Source of the DNA: Actinernus sp. WN-2022
Lineage: Eukaryota > Cnidaria > Anthozoa > Actiniaria > Actinernidae
Assembly: GCA_030867875.1 (NCBI GenBank)
Contig: JAOWCC010001634.1
Location: 132,098,807 to 132,162,806, forward strand
Length of the DNA: 64,000 bases
Direction of reading: 5' to 3'
The first letter of the stretch is position 1. The number at the start of each line of letters is the position of its first letter. Positions 1-9,935 of the stretch are shown here, in pieces. The translations under genes and the position numbers were made by a program. Below the pieces are notes generated by a model. The model did not search any database. It saw nothing but the letters and a program-made list of their open reading frames with translations, and was not told where the DNA came from.

Positions 1-993
1 AAAGGATATATATGTGCAGAGCTGACTGCACAGACTGCACAAGAGCCTGACATAGTTAAACACGTTTCTGCAGTGAGCAAAATAAACACTTTATAGTGCC
101 CTTACAGTTTAACCATCGAATCGTTTTCTTTAACTGCTGTGTGTAATGTTTATTTTTAGCTGACCCGATGAGGCAAATTCGCAACTAACTGAGAAAAAAA
201 AAGCTGTTGTTTGGAGCTGCAATATAATTACCAAATGAAACTTCGAAAATTAAATATTCAAAAGGAAATTAGGATTCACAATATAGTGATGTTTCGTCAC
301 AATTATGAGATTTAAATAGCATAGAAAATAAATTTTAAGAATGAAATAAATGTAAACTGTGCAACAATAATAAGAACATTCATCGACGCGAAACCAAGAA
401 TTATAGAACGTACCTTTCATAAAAGCATTCACTAAAAAAATAATACCATAAAAACAGAACCCGCCGAACATTGAATAAAACTGGATAAGAGAATTTCAAG
501 AGGAATAACTAAGAGTTTGTTAGAACAATTTAGAATGGTTTAGTACTATAAAATATGGCAATGATATGGGGTACGTTGATTTCTATCTGTTTCTTAGTCA
601 AATTAATTAAATGTTTTATGAATTTGTTGACAATAAATTCATGAAATTGTGTAAACCTTTAGGCTATTTTGATCTCTTCAATTTTCCGCGAAACAGTTTC
701 AAAAATAGCGTTGAATTCTTGCTTCGCAGATGCAATTCGGCATGATAGTTCCGTCCGGGTTACGTTCTGCTAACGTGATAAACATTAATTCATCAAATCA
801 GGAAAAATATTTGACCAAACAGTAAGTAGAGAGTGCATTTACTTTACTTTAACCTTTCCTGCCTGTTCCGAGTAAAAGTGTTGTATTCTAGATAAATTCT
901 TGAACTTTAAATCAACTACACAAGTCTTCGCTATGATGATTTGGAAACGCGCGCGGATATCGGCCGTAGTTGCATTTTAATGACTTACTCCTA
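1..993. other. AT-rich stretch, no gene recognised
   Basis: I see no reading frame with a recognisable domain, no RNA gene and no clear repeat structure here. Short open frames exist on the minus strand, but their composition is that of chance frames in AT-rich DNA. The missing 5' exons of the collagen-like gene at 6.0-6.9 kb were looked for here and not found. Confidence 0.5.
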
Positions 994-1422
994 CCCATAA
1001 TGCACCCGATATAGTTTTATAGTTGAGGTGAGGGGAGTCAAAGTTTTTGAACTTTGCTGTATATATATACAGCTATTTCTATTAATTTTGTCTGGAAGAT
1101 AGGGAATAGGGCATTAGGGAATAGCGTATTAGGGAATCATTACATTGGGGAATATTGCATTTTTTAAATGTCGAACGGGTGTTCACAGACTAAAAATGGA
1201 TAAATAAACCGTAAGCTAAGTCGACTAAGTCTTCCAGGTCGTATAACTCGTAACCATAATTCATTATAAGTTTAAACTTATAATACCCTAATGCCCTATT
1301 CCCTATCTCCCAGACAACATTAATTGAAATAGCTGCATCTATATTTATATATACAGCGAATTGCAAAAAAATGGAGGTGTCCAGACATATCAACATATCA
1401 ACATATCGGGTGCATTGTGGGA
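994..1422. mobile_element. MITE-like element with long imperfect terminal inverted repeats
   Basis: The left arm (about 994-1115) and right arm (about 1290-1422) are reverse complements with small gaps. Both contain the outer motif CAATGCACCCGATAT (one mismatch on the left), an inner palindromic TATATATA tract and an innermost motif GATAGGGAATAGGGCATTAG. No protein is encoded; a minus-strand frame at 1190-1447 is only the arm read in reverse. The element edges are approximate and I did not find a convincing target-site duplication. Confidence 0.6.
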
Positions 1423-1604
1423 ACGATTTCCCGTTACTGTCCCGCACAGAGATCGACGCGACAATGGCTACGTATACGTACTGTTAATGTACATCTAAGG
1501 GTTTTGGACGTAGTATCAAAATAAAATTTTCCCAGTACTAAACAGCTTTTAAATGTTGTATTTAAAGGGGCACGGTCATGAATAACAGGCGCGGTTACTT
1601 AGCC

Positions 1605-1652
1605 ACTCAAAACTTGAAAACGTCCGACGGACGTTTAATTTTCAAGTTGAGT
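1605..1652. repeat. Short palindromic hairpin
   Basis: ACTCAAAACTTGAAAACGTC is followed almost at once by its near-perfect reverse complement, giving two arms of about 22 bases with the centre at CGTCCGACGGACG. Probably the core of a small foldback element rather than a regulatory site. Confidence 0.6.
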
Positions 1653-1729
1653 AGGTTTTCTATCGCGTGGAATAAGTAGTAATCAAACCGTCCATATCAC
1701 AGCAATCTCACAAGTTAGTGCACCCTAGG

Positions 1730-1945
1730 TCATAACTCCAGAGAGTTAAGTCTTTCCCCTTTCATATTTATTAGAAATTCCATGTTCAGATGTAGTTTTA
1801 CAGCTGTATGGTCATATGTTTCGATGGCAATAACAAGCCTTCGAGCTCCGCTCGGGTCATGGTGGACCACAGGCTTCCCAGACTCGACGTATATTTCCCG
1901 CTTATTAGTCTGTTGGGCTACCTGTGGTTTATCGATTAGTTTCAT
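1730..1945 (-). CDS. Unrecognised 71-codon open frame
   Basis: A minus-strand frame starts at an ATG and runs 71 codons, rich in charged and aliphatic residues, with the segment KREIYVESGKPVVHHDPSG. I do not recognise a family. A shorter frame lies opposite. Sequence just downstream resembles interspersed repeat (AAAGGGGCACGGTCATG near 1565), so this may be a transposon fragment or a chance frame. No splice sites, partner gene or upstream element supports it. Confidence 0.15.
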   Translation of the reverse strand: MKLIDKPQVAQQTNKREIYVESGKPVVHHDPSGARRLVIAIETYDHTAVKLHLNMEFLINMKGERLNSLEL

Positions 1946-2456
1946 AACGATTTCAGAAGAGTTTAAATAATTGCTTCGTGTGAATTTTCTTTTCCAATTC
2001 CTACGAAATGAATCTTCAATAATAAAAGATTGATACTTAATGAAGTTGTGTGAGTGGTTTTTTGGCGATTTGGGGCCTTCTAAAGCAATTTATTAGGATT
2101 CGAAATTTTGACCGTTGGCCGAGGCTCTAAGAAAGTTAACAAGGTAGGCAAGTCGACCTCACCAAAGCACACACTTACCTCAAAGATCACCCAAAAATCG
2201 GCACTTTTCTTCCTCGCTCGCTATTCAGCTTTCGGCACAGGAGGGAATAGTTATCAAGCAACATCTGACCAGAGATTTAGAAAAATCCATCAAATTTATC
2301 ATCGCCAAACGGCCTCCTCGAGACCCAAAAAGCGCGACCTTGCAATGATCTGTAAGAACCAGAATGACCAAAGCGGTCCAAAATTTTCCCGACCCTACCG
2401 AAAACGATGCAAATCGCCTTTCTTCATGGGGGGACCCCCAAGCGTTAAATTATACG

Positions 2457-2612
2457 AAACTGGCGGTTACAGACTAATTTTGAATTTGGAACTCGCCAAT
2501 CAGAGGACCAAGACAGTTGGCTGGGGTCTTCACCGAGTGTTATGACAGTTCCACGTGAGAAATTTTCGCGAGTTCCAAATTCAAAACTAGTCTGTATAAC
2601 CGCCAGTTTCGT
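2457..2612. repeat. Inverted repeat with 42-base arms
   Basis: The left arm (about 2457-2498) includes CTGGCGGTTACAGACTA and TTTGAATTTGGAACTCGC; the right arm (about 2570-2612) carries the reverse complement with few mismatches, separated by about 70 bases. The long plus-strand frame crossing this area (2108-2545) has no recognisable protein and partly reads through the arm. Confidence 0.6.
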
Positions 2613-2796
2613 TAAAAGGCCTAGTAATGGTCTCTCTGATTGGCGATATATTTGTTTCCGTTCCTCGAGCGGAAGTATAATTTCCGCATTGAGCACATTT
2701 ATGACTGTGGCTACACATTAGCCTTCAACAATTTATATATATTAATGTTTACGTTTATGTTATAAATATAGAGATTACTTCATGGTTGGTGAGCGC

Positions 2797-2835
2797 GTAC
2801 GATTTTTATTCACGAGTTGTGAATAAAAATCGTAC
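2797..2835. repeat. Perfect 17-bp hairpin
   Basis: GTACGATTTTTATTCAC, a 5-base loop GAGTT, then the exact reverse complement. It lies just upstream of the Crypton remnant's 3' side. It could be an insertion footprint or a small foldback; nothing links it to transcription. Confidence 0.7.
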
Positions 2836-3103
2836 AAGCGAACAACTGAGATTTCTTTCAAATCAAACAATCAATAGTCAATATGAGTTTTATTCACTCA
2901 AAAGTATAAAAGTTCAACATTTTCTTTTAAATCAAAGTTTTTGCAAAACCAGAAAGAAAAGGAAATCATTAAGCAGCTAAATTTGCTTTGAACTATTCAA
3001 AATAATTATTAATGTTATTTAAAGTCAAGTCAAGCTCACTCATCATCACTGTCGACCAAAGGCCTCACTCTTCCATCGTGTCGATGCTTCAGCAGTAGCT
3101 AAG

Positions 3104-4358
3104 TTACTCTTCTAGTGTGAGCTTTGGTGATTGATTAACTGTGTTTATGTTGATGGCAAAATTCAGAAAATTGCCACCTTGAATGGCAGCCCCGCTGAAT
3201 AAAGCCATAGATTGCTGTGAGTCAGAAGTGGATGGAGATATGGCTTGATTAATATTAGCAGTTTCGTACGAGGATGTATTTGTTGCTGTACCAGCTATAG
3301 CAGTGCTAAGAACGTTGGACATGTGCATTTGCTGTTTTTTTTAAACTTTGCTGTCCTATGCTCTTTAAGTTTTTATGTCCTGATAGTTGACCGATATAAG
3401 TCGGTGGAATATCATTATCGCGTAGAGTTTGAATCATAGTCTTTCTACTGCTGTGATTTTGGAGGCGGTCGTTGTCGATTCCTGCTTTTTGAGCCATAGT
3501 TTTCATGAGACTGTTAAGTTTGTTTATGCCAACAGGACTACACTTGAACCAGTCTTTCGTTTCAAGCGAATCTGACTTTAAGTTGTTATTGACAGCTAGA
3601 TAAAAAGGAGAATCGTCTTCCTTCATTTTCTCAGGTCTCTTCTGAGCGAAAAGCTTGTAGACCACTACAGGATCTTTTTCTGATCCGTCGGTAGCAAACA
3701 TTTTAGGCGGCATTGCCCTGACATCACGGCAGTCTGAACCGCGGTTCTTGTTTTCGTTTGTCTTTCATCAGATAAACTCCAAAAACTCCTTGCCGTTTGT
3801 TTTCTTCAACTTTACATCACCCCAGCACATATCTCTATTTTCTTTACAGCCTCTGAGTCCAAAATGTATGATGTTATTTAACCAGAGTGTGTTCAAAAGC
3901 GCTTCAGGATTTCGTGTACCAAGAAGGCCTTTTTCGTATAGCGTATTGACTTCATCTCTAGTTAAAGCTACCGAAGCGTTTGGCTTATTTCCTTTTTTCT
4001 TTAGCTCTTTCTGTTTGGAGAGAAGGACTTTCCTTGTCTTCTCAAATACGAGGTCATTCATGATACTGGCGAAAAAGCTTTTCTTCTTCAGGTGTCGCTC
4101 AAAACTTGCTAATAAACTTCGGAGCGAAGACGGCTCGTAGTCTTTCCCATCTTTTGTCCTGACCGAAATGACAAACTCACACATGTATTCGTTCAGCTCC
4201 ACAGCTGGAATTTCTTCAATTTTTCTAAGCTCATTCTTGGTTCCTAAAAACTTTTGAAGAAGCTTTATGTCTCGTTGTATTTTTTGTACAGTGGCTTTGT
4301 TTTCTTGTCCTGAAATAAAATCAGCAACCGAATCGGCGTCAACAAATATTTCCGACAT
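3104..4358 (-). pseudogene. Crypton-type tyrosine recombinase, frameshifted
   Basis: The minus strand encodes, in three successive frames (4358-3768, 3713-3306, 3328-3104), a protein of the DUF3504 / Crypton tyrosine-recombinase type. The N-terminal part is a helical core-binding-like region. The middle has LWLNNIIHFGLRGCKENRDM, where the Arg of LRG fits the first catalytic arginine. The C-terminal part carries HSSRKTMIQTL and QLSGHKNLKS, the usual HxxR and GHK motifs. The tyrosine expected a few residues after GHKN is absent and glutamine occupies the place. Frames break around 3713-3768 and at a run of eight A near 3340 (plus-strand coordinates). A Ser/Thr/Asn-rich tail follows. The start at 4358 (MSEIFVDADSV) fits the family. 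Cryptons normally encode one such enzyme that cuts and joins DNA through a tyrosine; this copy should be inactive. Confidence 0.8.
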
Positions 4359-4493
4359 ATTGAATTTTGATCAAAGGCAGCTTGCCAGCTTTCGCGCCAA
4401 GGATGACGTAGTTTCCCGTACGATCATTTTTCACCAGTGAAGAAACATCGTTCGTCCAATCAGAAGCCGCGAACGGAACTCTCTTTAATTCTT

Positions 4494-5360
4494 ATGATAA
4501 GGGAGGGTTAAATTTACCAGACTTAGAAACATGTATTAAGGCACATTATGCATTTTTGATAAATAAATTCAGTTAAAAAAGTCGTCAGATCCAGGCAAAG
4601 CTTGGCATCTTTTTCCGTCTTTATACTTTAAGGAGTTGGGAGGTATTAAATGTATTAATGAAAATTTTGATGAATCGAAAATCCCCCAAAACATACCACC
4701 ATTTTATAAAAGTATGTTAAAGGCTTGGGCTGAAGTAAGTGACGATCCAGTTGAGGACGATGTACTCAATATATTACGTCAGTCTCTTTGGAATATTGGA
4801 TGCGAATCCGTATTTTAGAAAAATAAGTGACAAAGGGATCATACGGGTGAAAGACATTTGGGATAACGAATTAGGCTTTAGTTGGGAAAAAGCTAAATCA
4901 GTTGGTCTTATATATAGTGTGATTGATTGTGATTGATAGTGTGAATGATTTTTTTGCTTGGCTTGGTATTATCAATGCAATTCCTCAACACTGGAAGTCA
5001 TTACTGAAGTCTACCCAACCAGTAAGTAACAATGATATGTGTTCAGATACAATAGGGTTTAAGGGTACTTTCTATAAAATAGATAAACTAACTAACAAAA
5101 TATTGTACGATATTTTAATAACTTCCAAATCTGCAACACCAACCCCTCAACTCAAGTGGAAAAGTAGACTAAAAGTTAATGAAATAGACTGGAAATCAGT
5201 ATATATTCGGATATATAAGACGACAATTGAATCTTATCTTAGGAATTTTCAATACAAAATATTCAATAATTGTCTCTTTCTTAATAAGGATTTGTACAAA
5301 TTTAAACTGAATGAAACCCTCGTTGTTCCTTCTGTCATAATGAAGAAGAAATAATGAATA
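4494..5360 (+). pseudogene. L1-like LINE ORF2, C-terminal fragment
   Basis: Translated in several frames, this stretch reproduces the region after the reverse transcriptase of L1/Tx1-type ORF2: KGGLNLPDLETCIKAHYAF at 4498, then the SDKGIIRVKDIWD segment, then the IPQHWKSLL segment and W...Y...TIESYLRNFQYKIFNN, ending in a CSFCHNEEE half zinc-knuckle near 5325-5350 in a shifted frame. Frame changes occur near 4575, 4810, 4925 and 5320, so it is dead. The catalytic reverse-transcriptase core is missing, as expected for a 5'-truncated LINE insertion. It begins directly behind the 5' flank of the Crypton remnant. Confidence 0.8.
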
Positions 5361-5461
5361 CCAAAGTCCTAATAATAACTTACAATAGTTTTACAGGAAA
5401 GGTATTGTGATCGTAAAGTAGCTAATTTTACATTTCTAAGTATAGAAAACGTCACTAAAAT

Positions 5462-5743
5462 CATAGTTAATAGAGTGGAATGGTTAGGAAACCCAGCGAC
5501 CTTCTTTGTTATAGGTCTTTGTTAGCTTTTTTCAACCTTGAACGTGCACAAAAGACAATAGAAATTCCAATGTGTTAATCATTCAGCCAATAGAAACGCG
5601 TGAGTTCAGTCGTTGAGGGGACGCTAATGAACTATAACCGTGCACAATCTTTTGTCTTACCCCTTCCAACCTAAATCGCAGCGCCTTTGTTAGCCCCTTT
5701 GAAGTTTGCCGGGTTTCCTAACCATTCCACTCTCTTAACTATG
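5462..5743. mobile_element. 282-bp non-autonomous DNA transposon with 33-bp TIRs
   Basis: CATAGTTAATAGAGTGGAAT begins the left end (5462-5494); the right end (5711-5743) is its reverse complement at 32 of 33 positions. Both outer flanks read CTAAAAT, a 7-bp target duplication. Inside are subterminal inverted motifs around GTGCACAAAAGACAA and GTGCACAATCTTTTGTC. No protein is encoded. Ends starting CA with a 7-8 bp duplication would suit hAT-like or P-like transposases, but the family is not fixed by the sequence. Confidence 0.85.
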
Positions 5744-6008
5744 CTAAAATTAGTTATGAATACAGCGGCGACTCAGTGGTACTGTTTTGTTATTTTTAGG
5801 ACTTGTATATATATTAAAGTACGCCAGATCTAGAAATAGTATTTAAATAGCCATATATATAATTAAAATATTATTAGCCGAGCTGGCCCAGTTGTAAACG
5901 GGAAAATCTTGAAAGAAAAATACTAACTAGAAATGAATATGAGGTGGCCTAATTTGTAAACTCACTTTGTATTGTTACCAATTGATTGGCGGTTCCTCGT
6001 TGTTACAG

Positions 6009-6904
6009 GCAGACCAGGAGGACTTGGAAGGCCTGGTACCGCAGGCCGCCCAGGAGCGAGAGGACCTAAAGGACTAACCGGAGCCTCTTCAGGGGGGACA
6101 CAGTATACACGCTGGGGAAAGACTACGTGTCCAAGCAGTGCTTCTCTTGTCTATAAAGGTGAGAAGTAATTTGAAGGTTATAAATTGCCCTTAATAAATG
6201 AAATCGAGGAAACGTTATTGTGTAAGGCCATAGGTGAGGCGCGAGAATGAATTTTATATTTCTTTTTATTCTATCTGTTTTACAATATAAAACGAACTGT
6301 ATTATGGAAACTAAATAACTTTGTGACCTTTTAAATGACAATTAAAAAAAAACAGAAATTTAATGTGAACCAAATGAATGCTTCCTTTTATGAAGTATCT
6401 AAACTAAATTCCAACTTTATTCGTAAAGGTTGGATGGGAGGAGAACATTTCACTCACCAAGGCGGTGGAGTAAACTACTTGTGTCTCACTGAACAACCCA
6501 AATACGGTTATTACAAGAGAGGTTTCCAAACCTCTGGTCGCGTGTATGGTACTGAGTACGAGGTGAACACTGTCAACCCGTTCGGCAATAAACTCCACGA
6601 TCACGAAGCCCCCTGTGCAGTGTGTTACGTCAAGGCACGTGGAACTAAACTGATGATACCCGCGACTAACGTGTGTCCAGCGGGATGGACCCGCGAGTAC
6701 CATGGCTACCTGATGACGGCTTTTTTCGGCCACGCGCATCCGGCTGATTACGTTTGTGTTGACGCACATGCTGAAGCTGTTCCAAGTAGCGCACATAACC
6801 ACAACGGCGCCCTTCTTTACGTTGTGGAGGGAACGTGTGGATCATTGCCATGTGGTCCATATTTCAACGCTCGAGAGCTGACATGTGTAGTCTGCACTAA
6901 GTGA
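6009..6904 (+). CDS. Collagen-like secreted protein (short-chain collagen C4-like), copy 1, last two exons
   Basis: Two exons, 6009-6158 and 6429-6904, joined by a phase-1 intron (GTGAGA donor; acceptor after CGTAAAG). The first encodes Gly-X-Y triplets (GRPGGLGRPGTAGRPGARG) and then TQYTRWGKTTCPSSASLVYK. The second encodes the cysteine-rich C-terminal domain with HFTHQGGGVNYLC, NPFGNKLHDHEAPCAVCYV, GTCGSLPCGPYFNAREL and a final CVVCTK before TGA at 6902-6904. This order matches the C-terminal domain of sponge and cnidarian short-chain collagen C4-like proteins, extracellular matrix proteins related to collagen IV NC1. Ten cysteines lie in these two exons, so disulphides are likely. The signal-peptide, linker and first Gly-X-Y exons seen in copy 2 (34.2 kb) were not found upstream; they lie before the window or are lost. 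The GT/AG borders and open frame suggest it could still be expressed. Confidence 0.8.
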
Positions 6905-7095
6905 AATAGTGACTATGTACTTTAACATTACCGGTAGCAGAGAAAAATAATCGAGTTACCTGTCAGAGCATAAAATTAGATGGCCAATAGTTCGCCAATT
7001 AGCCTTCGTCTCTGGTCACAAAATAACTAACAATACGATATTTTAACCAAGGTCTAAGCTGGCCCTTTCATAGAGGAATATAGCCTGAAATGCAG

Positions 7096-8878
7096 GCATT
7101 TTATTTGGGAAACCGCAATATATTTGGACGAGGGAAGAATGGCGCGAGCGGGACAAAAAGGAAGTTGGGGAGGGGAGGAGAAGGGAAGGGAACGCCTGCC
7201 CGCAAGGCCTGTGATTTTGAAAAACGCCTCCTAATTAGTTATGCATGTCTGATCTGTCAAAAATTACAAGTGCAATTTTCCTCGGTGATTGTAGGCCTCA
7301 GAAAATGTACATTTCCTCCAAAATTAACGGGGTTATTAACCTCTAAATCATCAACGTAACTTCTCTGATATCAAGCGATTTTAATTAGTGTTTTTGTAAC
7401 AAGTTTTCTAAAGCTATTTGGCCGCCACCAAGATTTCAATTTGCAATAGACCCTTCCACGGTTTCTTTGAACTTTTGATATATACGAATAACGCCACAAA
7501 CTTGCCCCCCAATCACAAATTTCCATACAAACGTCAGTCTGTAAAATTTTCCAAAATTTTCCGAGTTTGCGGGCCTATAACTTTGTTCCTATTCAAGATA
7601 TAACTCTCAAATTTGGGATTTTGACTAACTTCGAGGTGCTCTTCGAGGTTTTGCTGTTATACGTATATATCAAAAGTTCAAAAAAACCGTGGAAGGGTCT
7701 ATTGGTAAAAAATCTGATGCGATGTAACCGCAGTGTTGGGTTCGTTCACATGCATTGTTTGCACATCATGAGATGGGAATATAACTCGAAAGAATCTGAA
7801 AACAGCACTTTACTTTCGAAATAAATTCAAAAATAGAATCAGGCACCATCGTATTTCTTACATATGTAACACTGAGGAAGTTCATAGTTTTAATAGAGGT
7901 GCTTGAAATAACTTTATTTGTTATTCAGTTGATTCACCTGGCGTGCAGATAATTGCACGCAAATACGAGTTTGCTGCAGATATTGTTGTGAGTATGCGCA
8001 GTGCTGTTCAACAACAAATCCCAACATGGTTGCTGGGTTTCCAGAGCGTTCAGAGGAGGAAATTGCGAGCATTTTGGATGCCCAATTACTGAATAATAAA
8101 AAAATTATTGGAACTGCGGCTATCGCAAAATATGATGAATTGTCTGTGTCTCGCTACCAGTTATTTGCAGCTCGCCGCAGAAAATTCATCATATTTTGCT
8201 CAGCCTCGTCCAATAATTGCTTATTATGCACTTGAATATGGTCGTCTAGAGCCACGTATGACAATATTTAAGAAAATGTATCTTTTCATCAAAATCAGTC
8301 GGGCTAATATAAAAATCATAAACATAACTACTGTATAATGTCAAGCAATTTGGACTCGTCTGTTGTTCTTGTTGTAAATCTAGGCTTCAATTCCAATGAA
8401 GTCACTTCATTTTTGAGGGAAACAACGGCTTCGTCATCAGTTTCCTTCACACTAACAAGGAGTTTGATCTAAAATCAAACTGTTTTCCAAAACCCGGGTA
8501 CTGAGACGACTTACTCGCCATTCTTCCAGCCTAAAGGCAAGTTGTTGCAAACCTTATTTGCGTTCCAGCCTCCTTTAGATATTTAGCTTTAGAGCAGGAA
8601 AATTAACCTGCTGTATAAATAAATATTCGAAACCTTTCGCTGATTACACTGAAGTTTTCCTCGAAATGCGATATGGATGAACGAATGGTTGGTGCCAGTC
8701 AATATTGTCGGTACCTCACCCGATCAGGAACGTTCGTTTGCTGGTGAAGGAGTTTTTCAAAATCACAGGCCTTGCGGGCAGGCGTTCCCTTCCCTTCTCC
8801 TCCCCTCCCCTACTTCCTTTTTGTCCTCGCGCCATTCTTCCCTCGTCCAAATATATTGCGGTTTCCCAAATAAAACGC
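7096..8878. mobile_element. 1.8-kb segment bounded by ~130-bp inverted repeats
   Basis: The left arm (7096-7225) and right arm (8752-8878) are reverse complements over about 128 bases with few differences. Shared motifs include TTTATTTGGGAAACCGCAAT, a purine-rich GGGGAGGGGAGGAG tract and GGCCTGTGATTTTGAAAAAC at the inner edge. No transposase is visible between them. A 69-codon frame at 8026-8235 (start MVAGFPERSEEEIASILDAQ) has a faint likeness to the N-termini of Crypton-type proteins, but I cannot confirm it. No target duplication was found, so this is either an internally deleted transposon or two opposed copies of one repeat. Confidence 0.6.
7435..7714. mobile_element. MITE nested in the 1.8-kb inverted-repeat segment
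   Basis: CAATAGACCCTTCCACGG begins the left arm at 7446 and CCGTGGAAGGGTCTATTG closes the right arm at about 7704. Similarity extends inward to TTTGAACTTTTGATATATACG and its reverse complement, giving arms of about 43 bases. The centre has no coding potential. The TIR start is seen directly; family is unknown. Confidence 0.75.
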
Positions 8879-9822
8879 TAAGAGGAAGGTAGAAGAGGGG
8901 GCCGAAAGAAAAATAAATGTTTTGCTTTTCGTATTGTTTTGTGATTAGAGACAAAGTAAAATACACAGCTGAGATAACGGGATTTACGATGCATAATTAC
9001 ATAACAGGAGAGCCAAGCCCTGTTTGCGTTAATAATAGTAGGTTTTGTATTAGATTCTGAGTATTTGGTTATATCAGTTATTAGGGGAATACTGAAATAA
9101 AATCAACAAAACTGGAATTTAAACGAATTCTGTTGACGATTATATACACCCGAACCTCTCCACCTGAAAAAGAAGGCAGGACAGATTTCAGGCCTTTTGT
9201 AGGAAACTGTCACGTGCTGATATAATACTTCTTTAACGAATGATGTGAGCTCGTGATTCCCATGGAAAAGGCGTTGCCATGGATTCTGGGTGGCAAGCCA
9301 ACTTTAAAAACGCGATTTTAGAAAGATCGACAATCAATTAGAAGTGAAAAATAGCATTTACAAACAGGTTTTGCTAATATCACTACCGATATCGTACAAG
9401 TGCTTTTAAATATATGAATTCCTAGTACAACCACGTGATTGCATCGATCCAAACATTCAAACAGTCACGCCAGTGTCACGCAACTAAAACATAAATACTA
9501 ACACAACAGTCTCTATTCCAAGAGCTTCGCTCCATTAGATCGAAATAATCTCCATTTCTCAACCCCTAAACCTAAAACAAATTCAATCAAACTCGCCGTT
9601 GGCATGCTAGATGGGAACAAGATAGTGAAGGCCCAAAGTCCCATATGGCTCTATCGGTATTTAAGAAACTGTTTAAGTAACATTTTGCAATACATATCGT
9701 CCTAATGGTTATACTCTGCTATTTTTGGACTAGTTTTGTTCGGTTTTGGAGGGTTTCTTTACTGTTGAGCTCTCATGAAGCAATTCATCAAATACTATAT
9801 ATGAAATGTGGTTGGACAGTTT
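8879..9822. other. No gene recognised
   Basis: AT-rich sequence with no frame longer than chance, no RNA gene and no internal repeat that I could identify. Confidence 0.5.
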
Positions 9823-9935
9823 TAAGTACTGTTTAAAACACGAACAGCAGTGTTTTATCAAGTTTAAAAATTCTAGGGCGAAGCCCGAGAATTTTTAGAC
9901 TTGATAAAACACGTGCTGTGAGTGTTTTAAACGGC
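9823..9935. repeat. Large foldback with ~50-base arms
   Basis: The left arm holds GTTTAAAACACGAACAGCAG and GTGTTTTATCAAGTTTAAAA; the right arm is its reverse complement, with the tip at AGGGCGAAGCCCGA, itself a short stem around GAAG. The layout is that of a palindromic foldback repeat. As RNA it would form one long hairpin. Confidence 0.75.

Noticed and set aside
2108..2545. 145-codon plus-strand frame
   Set aside because: Basic, low-information product that reads into an inverted-repeat arm; no recognised domain.
6404..6802. 132-codon minus-strand frame opposite the collagen exon (also at 38519-38917)
   Set aside because: It is the complement of a well supported exon with conserved family motifs on the plus strand.
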